Source of the DNA: Gordonia soli NBRC 108243
Lineage (GTDB): Bacteria > Actinomycetota > Actinomycetes > Mycobacteriales > Mycobacteriaceae
Reading direction: 5' to 3'
Length of the DNA: 64,000 nucleotides
NCBI RefSeq assembly: GCF_000334455.1
Contig: NZ_BANX01000033.1
Span: forward strand, 1 to 64,000
In this document: positions 8,256 through 16,541 of the stretch, piece by piece
Position numbering within the stretch: position 1 is the stretch's first letter
How the letters are laid out: every line of letters begins with the position of its first letter
Notes under the pieces: model-generated
What the model saw: only the letters and a program-made list of their open reading frames with translations
Databases searched by the model: none
Told to the model about the DNA's origin: nothing
Position numbers and translations under genes: made by a program

Positions 8256-8306
8256 GGTCAGGGTCCTTTCGCGCGCTGGCGGTGTACCGAAAGAGGGGCC
8301 CTGACC
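8256..8306. terminator. large imperfect hairpin after the MocR gene
   Basis: GGTCAGGG (8256-8263) pairs with CCCTGACC (8299-8306), and CTTTCG (8266-8271) pairs with CGAAAG (8288-8293). The result is a long stem with a small internal bulge and a loop of about 16 bases. It begins 40 bases after the MocR stop. It could be a terminator, but it lies exactly where the skewed block ends and could also be a mobile-element end. Confidence 0.4.
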
Positions 8307-8397
8307 GTCTATAGAAGATCGACTCGTAAAGAGGCTAAGTTGAACAGATGAGAGAGCACGCCACACCGGAATCTTGAATGAATCCGCTGGCGGCGGG

Positions 8398-9170
8398 CTA
8401 CTCGAGATCCCTGATGGCGCGCAGTCTGTACACATCCGGGTTGTGTGAGGCCAGGGTCCGGATGTTGTGCCAATGCCGGTCGAGTCCCACCGCGTCGGTG
8501 GTGGCGCCGGCTCCACCGACGTCGAAGGCGCGTGACGCCAGGCGCAGTCCCACCTCGTCCGCGACCACCTTGGCTGCCGCGGTCGCCAGTGCCTCCTCCT
8601 CCTCCTGCGGCGCGGGGTCGAAGCGGCCGTCCTCGTCGGCGGAGGCGATCTGGGCATCCAGCAGTGCCACCGCGCGCAACCACATCTGACGCACCGAACG
8701 CGACCCCACAGTGATCTCGCCGATGTTAGTCAGCAGCAATGGATCCGACGACGCGGTATCTAGTCCGCGTGCAGACATCCCGTAGCGGCGATTCTTCTCG
8801 CCGCTGATCGTGCATCCGTCGTCGGTATTGGTGTCGACGGACCGATTCTCGGCCTTCCCGATGGTGTCTCCCGCTCGGTCGCGGCCGTGGACACGATCGC
8901 ACCCCTGACTATCCGCTCCAGCCAGTTCGGTCGTTCGGCAGCGTCCGACCCGGTGATCCGGTACTCGGTGAACGCGAAGTGGGGTTCGGAGTAGGGTGTA
9001 CGGGATATTGGGATCGGCGGCGGCAAGCGCGGCGACGAATCCGAAGAGGCTCGTCACACTGACGTCGCGACCACCTGACTCGGCAGGCAGGCAGGCGCAG
9101 CGCACCGATCCGTCGGTCGCGGATCGCCTCGATACAATCCACGGTTGCCGGCGTCGGAGATCGCCGACTC
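8398..9170 (-). pseudogene. decayed DszC/SfnC-like acyl-CoA-dehydrogenase-fold monooxygenase
   Basis: Pieces of one flavin-dependent monooxygenase of the acyl-CoA dehydrogenase superfamily occur in successive frames on this strand. They are AIRDRRIGALRLPA, then VTSLFGFVAALAAADPNIPYTL, then HFAFTEYRITGSDAAERPNWLERIV, then a C-terminal run ending RHWHNIRTLASHNPDVYRLRAI. The final motif is typical of DszC/SfnC relatives that oxygenate sulfur compounds. At least three frame changes make the gene non-functional. It lies just beyond the downstream end of the organosulfur operon on the same strand, so it may be a lost member of that pathway. The 5' end is not clearly defined. Confidence 0.7.
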
Positions 9171-9634
9171 TTGCGCCGGCCGTAGAGACCACGATGAGGC
9201 CCGACAGGTCCGAGAACTCCCGGTACCTCTGAGCCTCCGCGAGATTCGGACCAATGCCCCGCACGTCGCACGCGAGTACTCAACGGTGTCTCATGGTCGG
9301 CATCGCCGCTGTCGCGCGTCCGGGGTGCGGTGACACATGTCCGAGCGCACATCACATAAGCAGGATCGGGACAACACTGACCGCGAAATCCCGCAACCCA
9401 TCCGGCAATACATCGCGAGCACGACGAATGTACCCGGTGGCCTCCCCTCGGCCCCGAGCCGGGCCAGTAACTCCCGCACGGTGGTGCGTTGATTGGCAGG
9501 CGCAGCTTTGGCCCAGGAAGCCAATGTGTCAGCGTCGACCACACGACACGGGGGGTGAGACTGTGTTGCGAAGGTTGAGCGATGTCGGTGTGCGGCGCTT
9601 GTCAACTCGCAGTGCCGGATACGACCAAACCGCC
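9171..9634. other. unassigned DNA between pseudogene and IS remnant
   Basis: Open frames run through this stretch on both strands but none shows a recognisable family. The minus-strand frame continuing from the IS3 remnant contains VRELLARLGAEGRPPG-type text that looks mildly protein-like but is not identified. It probably represents rearranged debris. Confidence 0.35.
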
Positions 9635-10019
9635 GGGAGTAGGGCCGGCGAGAGAGCTGAAGTACCCGACACGCCACCGCGACGGCAATCCCGTCGGCGG
9701 CGAGCTCTTTCACGAGCGGGTAGAGCCATTTCCCTGGCAGGTTCGCCTGCGACAGATACGCCGCCGCCCGACGCAGCACCTCGTTCCCCTGCTCGAGCAG
9801 CCGGATCCGCTTGCGGGCCTCGCGCAGTTCAGCGGACTCGCCGGTGGTCACGCCAGGGCTACGGCCCTTATCAATGTCAGCGCGGCGCATCCACTTGTGC
9901 AGCGTCATCGGGTGCACACCGAAGTCTGTAGTGACCTGCTCGATCGTGACACCTTCTCCGCGATCACGAGCCACCCGGACCACATCGTCACGGAACTCCT
10001 GCGGATACGGCTTGGGCAC
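9635..10019 (-). mobile_element. IS3-family insertion sequence remnant (OrfA plus start of OrfB)
   Basis: From a GTG at 10019 the frame encodes a typical IS3-family OrfA. It has PKPYPQEFRDDVVRVA, a helix-turn-helix VHPMTLHKWMRRADID, and the leucine-zipper region ELREARKRIRLLEQGNEVLRRAAAYL. It runs on into the first residues of OrfB (LYPLVKELA, VACRVLQLSRRPY). Similarity ends near 9635, so the DDE integrase domain is missing and the element cannot transpose by itself. Terminal inverted repeats and a target-site duplication were not found. Confidence 0.8.
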
Positions 10020-10577
10020 AGCCACATCCCTACCGACCGCCCGAAAGCAAGCCAGATCAGACGTCACCCATCCGTGCAGCAGTCCCGATGGTCCCTGCCA
10101 ATTGCTGGCTATGTACCGGTAGATCTGTCCTAAATACGCGATGTGCCAGCACCATATTCAGTTCGCGACGCCGCGTGCAATCATCTCAGCAATCCAATTA
10201 GTAGTGTCGGGCTTCCATATACTCCCCCAACGTATTACGCACGCTGCCTAAGCCCGGATTGATTCCCGGACGACGAGTGCGGATCTTCGGCGTCACTGGT
10301 GCTGCCGGAAGGGGTGGTGGTGCAACTTGCGACGCGTTCGGCCTCGTGGGTAGTAGTGGCGGCGTCTCCTCCCTGAGCTCGGTGGACTGTGATCGCGCTC
10401 GCCCATGCAACGTCTCTCGCCGAACCTGCTACCAGACGTTGCCCGACAGGGGTGCGCTGGCCCCGTCGACTGTGTTGGCCTCCGCAGCGCGTTGGCCGCC
10501 ATCGGTATCGTGAGAATGGACGTGGATGGGTGGGTCCCACGCGGGCCACTCGCGCATACGTCTAGTTTTCCGGCGAG
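10020..10577. other. intergenic scar, no gene recognised
   Basis: Overlapping short open frames exist on both strands, none convincing. A minus-strand frame (10235-10549) contains ITVHRAQG, which resembles helicase motif VI of conjugative relaxases, but the flanking residues do not support that family. The sequence looks like remnant DNA next to the IS3 fragment and downstream of the sulfur operon. Confidence 0.4.
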
Positions 10578-11501
10578 TCAGCTAGTCACGAAGGTCTGAT
10601 TCGACGGCGAAAAGGCATCGCGCACTCGGACCGGGCGCGGCAGCAGACCGTTGGCGTGGAGGAGGTCGGCGGCGCGCTGCTGCTCGTCGAGGAATTCCTC
10701 CGTAACGGGCCCGATTCCGAACGGCCGGTTGCGGATGGCGGCCTCCCAGGCATCGAGACTGGCGTCCCCTCCGTGATCGACCACGTCACGGACGAAATAC
10801 TCGGCGGCTTCGCGGGGGTGGTCGACGATCCACTGATCCGACTCACGGAGCGAGTCGACGATGGCGGCCAGTTCCTCGGAATGCTGTTCGGCGAAGTCGC
10901 GTCGCGTGAACCACAGCGAAGGATGGCTGAACAGTCCTTCGGTATCGATCAGGGTCCGGAGTTCGAGGTCGCGCTCGACGGCGGCCAGACCGGGGTAGGC
11001 GCCGACCCAGGCGTCGATCTCACCACTGCGGAAGGAGTCGGCGCCGTCGGTGACCGAGGTGTTGACGGGCACGATGTCGCGCCACGTCAACCCGACCGAA
11101 TCGAGCGCGAACAACAGGAGCGTCGTCTGCCACGAACCGTGGGCGATGCCCACCTGCTTGTCCTTCAGCGCGGCCACCGAGTCGATGTCGGAGTCGGCCT
11201 TCACCACGAGACGGCCGTTCTCGGTACGTGGTCCGGACACTCCGACGTAGACGAGGTCGCGCTCCTGCGCTAGACCCGTGATTGGCGGCGTGAAACCCGT
11301 ACCGATGAAGTCGTATCCGCCCTCGGTGAACAGCCAGTCCGAGTGCAAGGTGGGCAGGCCCGTGGTCGGGTCCGGCTCCGGCGATGCGGGCAGGCTCCGC
11401 AGGTCGACCCATTCGACGTCGATGCGTTGTTCGAGGATGCCCCGGTGGCGGAGCACGAACAGGGAGTTGTTGTGCGGGAAATAGCCGACTCGAACGGTCA
11501 T
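10578..11501 (-). CDS. SsuA/NMT1-fold binding protein without signal peptide
   Basis: This 307-residue protein has the periplasmic-binding type II fold of the SsuA/TauA/NMT1 family. Typical segments are MTVRVGYFPHNN at the N-terminus, VAALKDKQVGIAHGSWQ, and FRSGEIDAWVGAYPG. The start leaves only 38 bases to the upstream gene and there is no signal peptide or lipobox, so the product should be cytoplasmic. That is unusual for a transporter subunit and fits an enzyme or carrier derived from this fold, as DszB is. The Cys-Pro pattern of DszB is absent. It is the last gene of the organosulfur operon. Confidence 0.78.
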   Translation of the reverse strand: MTVRVGYFPHNNSLFVLRHRGILEQRIDVEWVDLRSLPASPEPDPTTGLPTLHSDWLFTEGGYDFIGTGFTPPITGLAQERDLVYVGVSGPRTENGRLVVKADSDIDSVAALKDKQVGIAHGSWQTTLLLFALDSVGLTWRDIVPVNTSVTDGADSFRSGEIDAWVGAYPGLAAVERDLELRTLIDTEGLFSHPSLWFTRRDFAEQHSEELAAIVDSLRESDQWIVDHPREAAEYFVRDVVDHGGDASLDAWEAAIRNRPFGIGPVTEEFLDEQQRAADLLHANGLLPRPVRVRDAFSPSNQTFVTS

Positions 11502-11539
11502 TGTCTCTCCTCAGTGGTGTGGGGTGGTTCGGGGGCGGT

Positions 11540-12256
11540 TCAGAGTTCGGGGATGAGACCGCGTTCGCGCGCCTCGGAGAGCAGACCGCTGCGCTTCCAC
11601 TGCACCTCGAGATTGGTGGGGTGGAACTCCACCGACCCGCCGAGTCCTTCGGCGATCGCCTGGAACTGGGCACCCTCTTCCAGCAGGACGATGAATTTGG
11701 CGGTGTCGAGCAGTCCTCGGCGACCGATCACATTGGACCCGCCGTTGGCCTCGAAGATCGCGGCGAGGTGCGGATCCTCCTGAAGCCGTTCGAGAATGAA
11801 CTCCGATGCCGGCTGGCGGCGGTTGATGTGCGGCGGGATCTCCCGCGACAGCGTCAGCCGCTGGGAGGCTGCGTACCGGATCGGGAGGGTCCGGTGGGTC
11901 TGCGCCCAGGCACCGAGCCACGGCGTGTGGATGTGCACGACGGTCGTGATGTCCTCGTGGGCACGAAACACCGGCGCATAGGATGTCACGAAACCCGCTG
12001 CGCCTGAGCCGGACAGGATCTCCCCGTCGAAGGTCGCCACCACCGGACGGACGGTCAGGTCGTCGGCCCAGGGGCCCGGGTCGTTCAGTGCGACAGCGAT
12101 CTCACGACCGGGCACGCGTTCGACGAAGTTGGCGGTCCCGTTCGCCGACACCGTCCCGGTGTTCCGGAAGACGTCGAACGCCTTCTGTGCGTGCTCGGTC
12201 GCCCCGGCGACGAATTCGGCGACCTCGCGGTCGAGTCCGGTTTCTACGGTGGTCAT
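11540..12256 (-). CDS. class II aldolase/adducin-domain protein
   Basis: The protein has 238 residues and starts at ATG 12256 with AAGGAG close upstream. It carries the class II aldolase/adducin fold, including VVHIHTPWLGAWAQ with the metal-binding His-x-His pair and a later ANGGSNVIGRRGLLDTAKFIVLLEE segment. Members cleave or rearrange sugar phosphates and related aldols with a divalent metal. Here it lies between an SsuD-like monooxygenase and a binding-protein-like gene. It may process the carbon skeleton left after sulfur removal; that role is inferred from position only. Confidence 0.82.
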   Translation of the reverse strand: MTTVETGLDREVAEFVAGATEHAQKAFDVFRNTGTVSANGTANFVERVPGREIAVALNDPGPWADDLTVRPVVATFDGEILSGSGAAGFVTSYAPVFRAHEDITTVVHIHTPWLGAWAQTHRTLPIRYAASQRLTLSREIPPHINRRQPASEFILERLQEDPHLAAIFEANGGSNVIGRRGLLDTAKFIVLLEEGAQFQAIAEGLGGSVEFHPTNLEVQWKRSGLLSEARERGLIPEL

Positions 12257-12324
12257 GGTTCTCCTTGCGATGAAATGGGTTGTCTGTCTTCGGCGATGGC
12301 GTGCGAGAGCGGGCGTGGCGGTGC

Positions 12325-13497
12325 TCAGGCCACACCCAGGACGGACCCGGCGGTGGTCTCGGCCCGGCCGAGACGGGATCGTCCCAGGAGCGGGAGGACC
12401 TCCTCGCCCACGCGATAGGCCTCTTCGAGATGGGGGTTGCCCGCCAGGATGAAGGCGTCGACGCCGAGATCGATCAGTTCGTCGAGTCGTTCGGCGACCT
12501 GCTCGTAGCTGCCGACTAGCCCGAACGCCGGGCCGCCGCGCAGTAGGCTGAATCCGCACCACACGTTGGGCTGGACCTCGAGATCGGTGTAGTCGGTGAT
12601 GTTCTCGGGCACCCAGCCCTTGATTCGGCCCGCGCCGACGGAGTCGCCTTGCGCCTGGCGGTTCGCCGCGGCGCGGTCGACGTGTTGCCATCCCTCGGCG
12701 ATCTCGGCCCACGCCGCCTCGGCGGTGTGCCGGGCGAGGACGTCGATGCGGACCGCGAACCGCGGACGCCGTCCCAGCCGCGCCGCGTGCTCGCGCACCC
12801 CGTCGAACTTGGCACGCAGATCGGCGAAGGGTTCGAGCCAGGACAGGTAGTAGTCGGCATGAGTGCCCGCGGCGTTGACCGCGGCGCCGGACGACCCGGA
12901 GAAGTAGATCTCCGGGAACGGCGTCTCGGCGAGTTGTGGTGGCAGCACCGCCCCCTCGGTGGAGAAGAAGTCGCCGTCGTAGTCGAACGGCGCACTCCCC
13001 CACACTCCCTTGAGGACATCGAGGAACTCGCTGGTCCGGCGGTACCGGTCATCGTGGGCGACCTTGTCGCCCCACCACAACTGGGCCGGGCCGCCGCCCC
13101 CGCTAATGATGTTGTAGACGAGCCGGCCCCCGGTGGCGTGCTGCAGGCTGGCCGACATCCGTGCGGCCTGCAGCGGATGCAGGAACCCCGGCTGGAACGC
13201 GACCATGAACCGGTAGGTGCTGGTCTCTCGGGCCAGTGCCGCGGCGGCCGCCCACGGATCGTCGGTCCCGGGGAATGACGGAAGCAACCCGCCGACGAAG
13301 CCGGCGCTCTCGGAGGCCTTTGCCACAGCCGCCATGTGGTCGATGTAGCTGTAGGAGTCTCGTTCTCCCGCACGGATCGCCGGCGTCAGATTGCCCGGAT
13401 GGATGCCGCGCCAGTCGCCCCGGTTGAGCCGGCGCGGAGTGCGCAGGGTGGCATGGTCGCCCCCCATCCCTATCCGCCAGTAGAAGTCGATGGTCAT
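12325..13497 (-). CDS. SsuD-like FMNH2-dependent alkanesulfonate monooxygenase
   Basis: This 390-residue protein is a bacterial-luciferase-like TIM barrel. NIISGGGG-type text after GGRLVY, PEIYFSGSSGAA, HADYYLSWLEP and FILAGNPHLEEAYR match SsuD-type monooxygenases. SsuD enzymes cleave C-S bonds of sulfonates to give sulfite and an aldehyde, using reduced FMN from a separate reductase. No reductase gene is in this operon; the FMN reductase at 61.2 kb is a possible but unproven partner. It is the larger of two such enzymes in the operon. Confidence 0.85.
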   Translation of the reverse strand: MTIDFYWRIGMGGDHATLRTPRRLNRGDWRGIHPGNLTPAIRAGERDSYSYIDHMAAVAKASESAGFVGGLLPSFPGTDDPWAAAAALARETSTYRFMVAFQPGFLHPLQAARMSASLQHATGGRLVYNIISGGGGPAQLWWGDKVAHDDRYRRTSEFLDVLKGVWGSAPFDYDGDFFSTEGAVLPPQLAETPFPEIYFSGSSGAAVNAAGTHADYYLSWLEPFADLRAKFDGVREHAARLGRRPRFAVRIDVLARHTAEAAWAEIAEGWQHVDRAAANRQAQGDSVGAGRIKGWVPENITDYTDLEVQPNVWCGFSLLRGGPAFGLVGSYEQVAERLDELIDLGVDAFILAGNPHLEEAYRVGEEVLPLLGRSRLGRAETTAGSVLGVA

Positions 13498-13543
13498 GGG
13501 TCTCCGCTCGTCGATGGAGGAAACGGGTCGGTCAGGAGTCGGG

Positions 13544-14635
13544 TCAGGCCAGGACGCGGTTGCGCTCGTCAGCCCGGAAGAGCAGGTGCTCGGTGTTGCG
13601 GTTGAGTTCCTCGATGTTCGGTATGCCCGACAGGACGAAGCGCTCGAAGCCCTGACCGGTCAAGTCGACGATGCGTTGCGCGACCTCGTCGTAGGAGCCG
13701 ACCAGACCGATGGGATGCCGGTGGCCGATCCGGTCGAACCCGGCGAAGCTGAGGTCATCGACCCAGAGATCCTCTGCGCGGGTGTCGGTGTCGGCGCCGT
13801 AGGCGTCACGCCACTGGCGGCGCAGGCGTTGCACCGCCTCGTCTTTCGTCGCCCGAACAATCAGCGGTAGGTAGAGGCCGGCCGTCACGGTCCGTCCGAG
13901 TGCTGCCGCCCGTTCGGAGAGCGGCCCGATCAACGGCGCCGCGCCGGTCGAGGACAACTCGAACAGGTGGATGTCGCCGTGTCTGGCCGACAGCGAGAGC
14001 GCCTCGTCGCTCTCGCCGGTCAGGCGGACAGTCGGGAAACGGTGGCCGTGCACCGACCGGTCGAGCCCCCCGTCGGTGACCTCGTAAAACTCGCCCACGT
14101 GGTTGAACTCACCACCGTCGAAACCGCCCTGGCGCGCTCCGGCCCCGTGCCACACCCCTTTCGCCACGGTCAGGAACTCGTCGGCGCGGCGGTAGCGCTC
14201 AGCGTCTGTCAGTCGGTCTCCGCGAGCCCGATTGTCGGCGGCGTCGGTCACCGCGCGCAGCTGCCACTGCAGCCGGTCGTCGAAGTTCCGCTGCAGGGTC
14301 GCCGACACCTTCGCCGCGTAGACCGGTGTCCCGAAACCGGGATGGAATTCGACTGCGACGCGCGTATGACGGGTGCGCCGCAACGCGATACCTGCCAGGA
14401 TCCACGATTCCTCACCGGCGGGGTCGTACGGGGCGATCACCGTGTCGTAACCGGCCGTGTCGATCGCGGTGATGACCTGTTCGGTCGGGTCGAACGGATC
14501 CCACCGGCCACTCGTTCGCAGGTCGGTGGCCACCACCGACCCGGGGGTCGGCGCCCAGCCGCCGCGGTGGCGCGCGGCGGAACCGACGTGCCGGTTGTCA
14601 CCGCGCGTCGGCACCTCCCATTCGAAGGCGACCAT
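13544..14635 (-). CDS. luciferase-like monooxygenase, divergent SsuD relative
   Basis: This 363-residue LLM-class flavoprotein begins FEWEVPTRGDNRHVG, echoing the SsuD start FW-x-PTHGD. It includes VAVEFHPGFGTPVYAAKVSATLQ and ends FERFVLSGIPNIEELNR. The region corresponding to the SsuD NLVTGG loop (LQWQLRAVT) is altered, so substrate preference probably differs from the neighbouring SsuD-like enzyme. The start is ATG 14635, overlapping the stop of the DszB-like gene as TGATG. A GTG one codon earlier is less likely. Confidence 0.82.
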   Translation of the reverse strand: MVAFEWEVPTRGDNRHVGSAARHRGGWAPTPGSVVATDLRTSGRWDPFDPTEQVITAIDTAGYDTVIAPYDPAGEESWILAGIALRRTRHTRVAVEFHPGFGTPVYAAKVSATLQRNFDDRLQWQLRAVTDAADNRARGDRLTDAERYRRADEFLTVAKGVWHGAGARQGGFDGGEFNHVGEFYEVTDGGLDRSVHGHRFPTVRLTGESDEALSLSARHGDIHLFELSSTGAAPLIGPLSERAAALGRTVTAGLYLPLIVRATKDEAVQRLRRQWRDAYGADTDTRAEDLWVDDLSFAGFDRIGHRHPIGLVGSYDEVAQRIVDLTGQGFERFVLSGIPNIEELNRNTEHLLFRADERNRVLA

Positions 14636-15735
14636 CACGCTTCTCCGACGATGTCCGAGATGGGCGTGGCCGCACCGACCTCGGCGCGCGCACGCCGCAG
14701 CGGCTCGAAGTCGACCCAGCTCTCGATGTCGAAGTCGGCGGGCAGGAAGCCGTAGGTGTAGAGGAAGCGCTTCTGGATTCCCAGCAGATCCAGCCGCTCC
14801 TCGGAGAGCGACGGATGCAACGAGGTGTGGAAATCGTCCCCGTAGGCCGCTGCGACGCCGTCCGGGCCCGAGAAGGTCTCCCGCGCAAGCACTTCACGGA
14901 CGGTGTTCAGATTTCCGGCGGCCCAGTCCGCCGCACGGAGGCTGGCGGCGAGGAAACCGACGACGACCTCGGGATGATCCCGCAGCAGCGACTCGTGCAC
15001 GGTGATCGGTCGCGGCGTGCCGTTGTTGACCCGCGACCGCCTCGACTCGGTCGAATCGAGATCGACGAGGACGCGCAGACCGTGCTCGACGGCGGCCTCG
15101 GCAGCCCGCGCGCCCTTCACGTAGATGGCGTCGACGTCACCGTTGAGCAGTTCGGGGAAACCGGACGGCACCGATCGCAGCCGCGCCGCCTCCTCGGTGC
15201 GTACGCGCGGTTCCCAGTTGCCGGCCGTTTCGACGACGATCACGTCGCCGAACGCGAGTCCGGCGAGTGCCAGCGCGGAGGCAAAGCCATGCAACGACAT
15301 CGCGCGGGGGAAGCTGCGTGCCTGGTCGACCGCCCACGCAGGAATTCCGATTCGTCTGCCGCGGAGCCCGGCAGCATCGTCGATGTCAGAGTCGGGTCCC
15401 ACCAGAATCGACTGCGACTCGTCGATCCAGGTGAGTCCGATCAGACGTGTCGGCGAACCCGACGCGCGGGCGACGATCGCGGGCACGTTGCCGCCTTCGC
15501 GTATCAGGCCCGACAGCCGATGATCGAAATGGCGGGGACCGAGTTCGGCGCCCGCGTCCTGGAGGATCGAGAATTCGAGGCCCGCAGCCGATGCCGGCTC
15601 GCCGAGCCAGCCCAGGCTGTTGGCCAGACCGCTCGCGGTGGGGACCGGGCACCGGGTGTACCAGACGGTGTCGGTATCGGGAGAATTCGCCGGGGCGGTC
15701 GAGGTGTGGAGGGGGGTTGCGCTGTCGATGGTCAT
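14635..15735 (-). CDS. DszB-like sulfinate desulfinase
   Basis: This 366-residue protein of the SsuA/NMT1 fold is close to the 365 residues of DszB, 2'-hydroxybiphenyl-2-sulfinate desulfinase. Three DszB catalytic residues can be placed by eye. CPVP (here TRCPVPTASG) carries the nucleophilic Cys27 equivalent. A His followed exactly ten residues later by Arg in the pattern R-x-GG-x-x-P matches His60 and Arg70. Like DszB it lacks a signal peptide. It probably releases sulfite from a sulfinate in the cytoplasm. ATG 15735 is preferred to TTG 15747 because GAGGA lies between them. The aromatic-pocket residues are not conserved by eye, so the substrate is open. Confidence 0.75.
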   Translation of the reverse strand: MTIDSATPLHTSTAPANSPDTDTVWYTRCPVPTASGLANSLGWLGEPASAAGLEFSILQDAGAELGPRHFDHRLSGLIREGGNVPAIVARASGSPTRLIGLTWIDESQSILVGPDSDIDDAAGLRGRRIGIPAWAVDQARSFPRAMSLHGFASALALAGLAFGDVIVVETAGNWEPRVRTEEAARLRSVPSGFPELLNGDVDAIYVKGARAAEAAVEHGLRVLVDLDSTESRRSRVNNGTPRPITVHESLLRDHPEVVVGFLAASLRAADWAAGNLNTVREVLARETFSGPDGVAAAYGDDFHTSLHPSLSEERLDLLGIQKRFLYTYGFLPADFDIESWVDFEPLRRARAEVGAATPISDIVGEA

Positions 15736-15743
15736 GGTGTTCC

Positions 15744-16541
15744 TCAACTCTCGGTGTCGGGATGTATGCGGCCGACGCCGAGTTCGCGGAGGAACTCGGC
15801 CCGGTAACGGAGCGATTCGGGGTCGGAGCGGTCACGCGGGCGGGGCAGATCGATGTCCTCGTCGACGCCGAAGGCGCCGTGCGACAAGATGATCACGCGG
15901 TCGGCGAGCCGGACCGCCTCGTCGACGTCGTGGGTCACCAGAAGCACCGCGGGCTGGTGTCGGGCCACCAGATCGCCGACCAGGTCCTGCATCTGGAGCC
16001 GGGTGAGGGCGTCGAGCGCCGCGAACGGTTCGTCGAGGAGCAGCAGTTCCGGTTCGCGGACGAGGGCTCGGGCCAGCGCGACCCGTTGCGCCTCACCGCC
16101 GGACAGGGTGGCCGGCCAGGCCTCTGCCTTGTCCGCGAGGTTGACCTCTGCCAGCGCGGCCCGGCCGCGGTCCTTCGTGCTCTTGCCACCACGCTGGCCG
16201 ATCGTCACGTTGGCCAGCGCCCGCTTGGAGGGCACCAGGCGGGGCTCCTGGTACACGGTCGTGCGTGCAGCGGGGACGAGGATCTCACCAGAGTCGGGTT
16301 CCTCGAGTCCCGTCAGCAGGCGCAGCAGCGTCGTCTTGCCGGTACCCGATGGACCGAGCAGCACCACGAACTCGCCGCGTCTGATGGTCAGGTCGACCGA
16401 CTGCAGCACGGTCTTCGGGCCGAAGGTCTTGGTGACGCCGGTCAGCGAGACCGCAACCGGTTGGCCTGCACGGCGTTCGCGCGCGGTGATCTGTGTCGGC
16501 TGCCGTTCAAGGAGTGGGGGCAGCGGAGCCTCCGGGCTCAT
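15744..16541 (-). CDS. SsuB-type sulfonate ABC transporter ATPase
   Basis: The ATPase is 265 residues. Walker A is LLGPSGTGKTTLLRLL, the Q-loop is VYQEPRLVPSKRALANV, the signature is TLSGGEAQRVALARAL and Walker B is LLLLDEPFAALDALTR, with an H-loop in LVTHDVDEAV. It closely follows the SsuB/TauB pattern and energises uptake of the sulfur substrate. The ATG overlaps the permease stop by four bases (ATGA), and the stop lies eight bases before the DszB-like start, so transporter and enzymes are one translational unit. Confidence 0.9.
   Translation of the reverse strand: MSPEAPLPPLLERQPTQITARERRAGQPVAVSLTGVTKTFGPKTVLQSVDLTIRRGEFVVLLGPSGTGKTTLLRLLTGLEEPDSGEILVPAARTTVYQEPRLVPSKRALANVTIGQRGGKSTKDRGRAALAEVNLADKAEAWPATLSGGEAQRVALARALVREPELLLLDEPFAALDALTRLQMQDLVGDLVARHQPAVLLVTHDVDEAVRLADRVIILSHGAFGVDEDIDLPRPRDRSDPESLRYRAEFLRELGVGRIHPDTES

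Noticed and set aside
10235..10549. Minus-strand frame with ITVHRAQG resembling helicase motif VI of TraA/RecD-type proteins
   Set aside because: The match is only eight residues; neighbouring residues do not fit and the frame lacks other helicase motifs.
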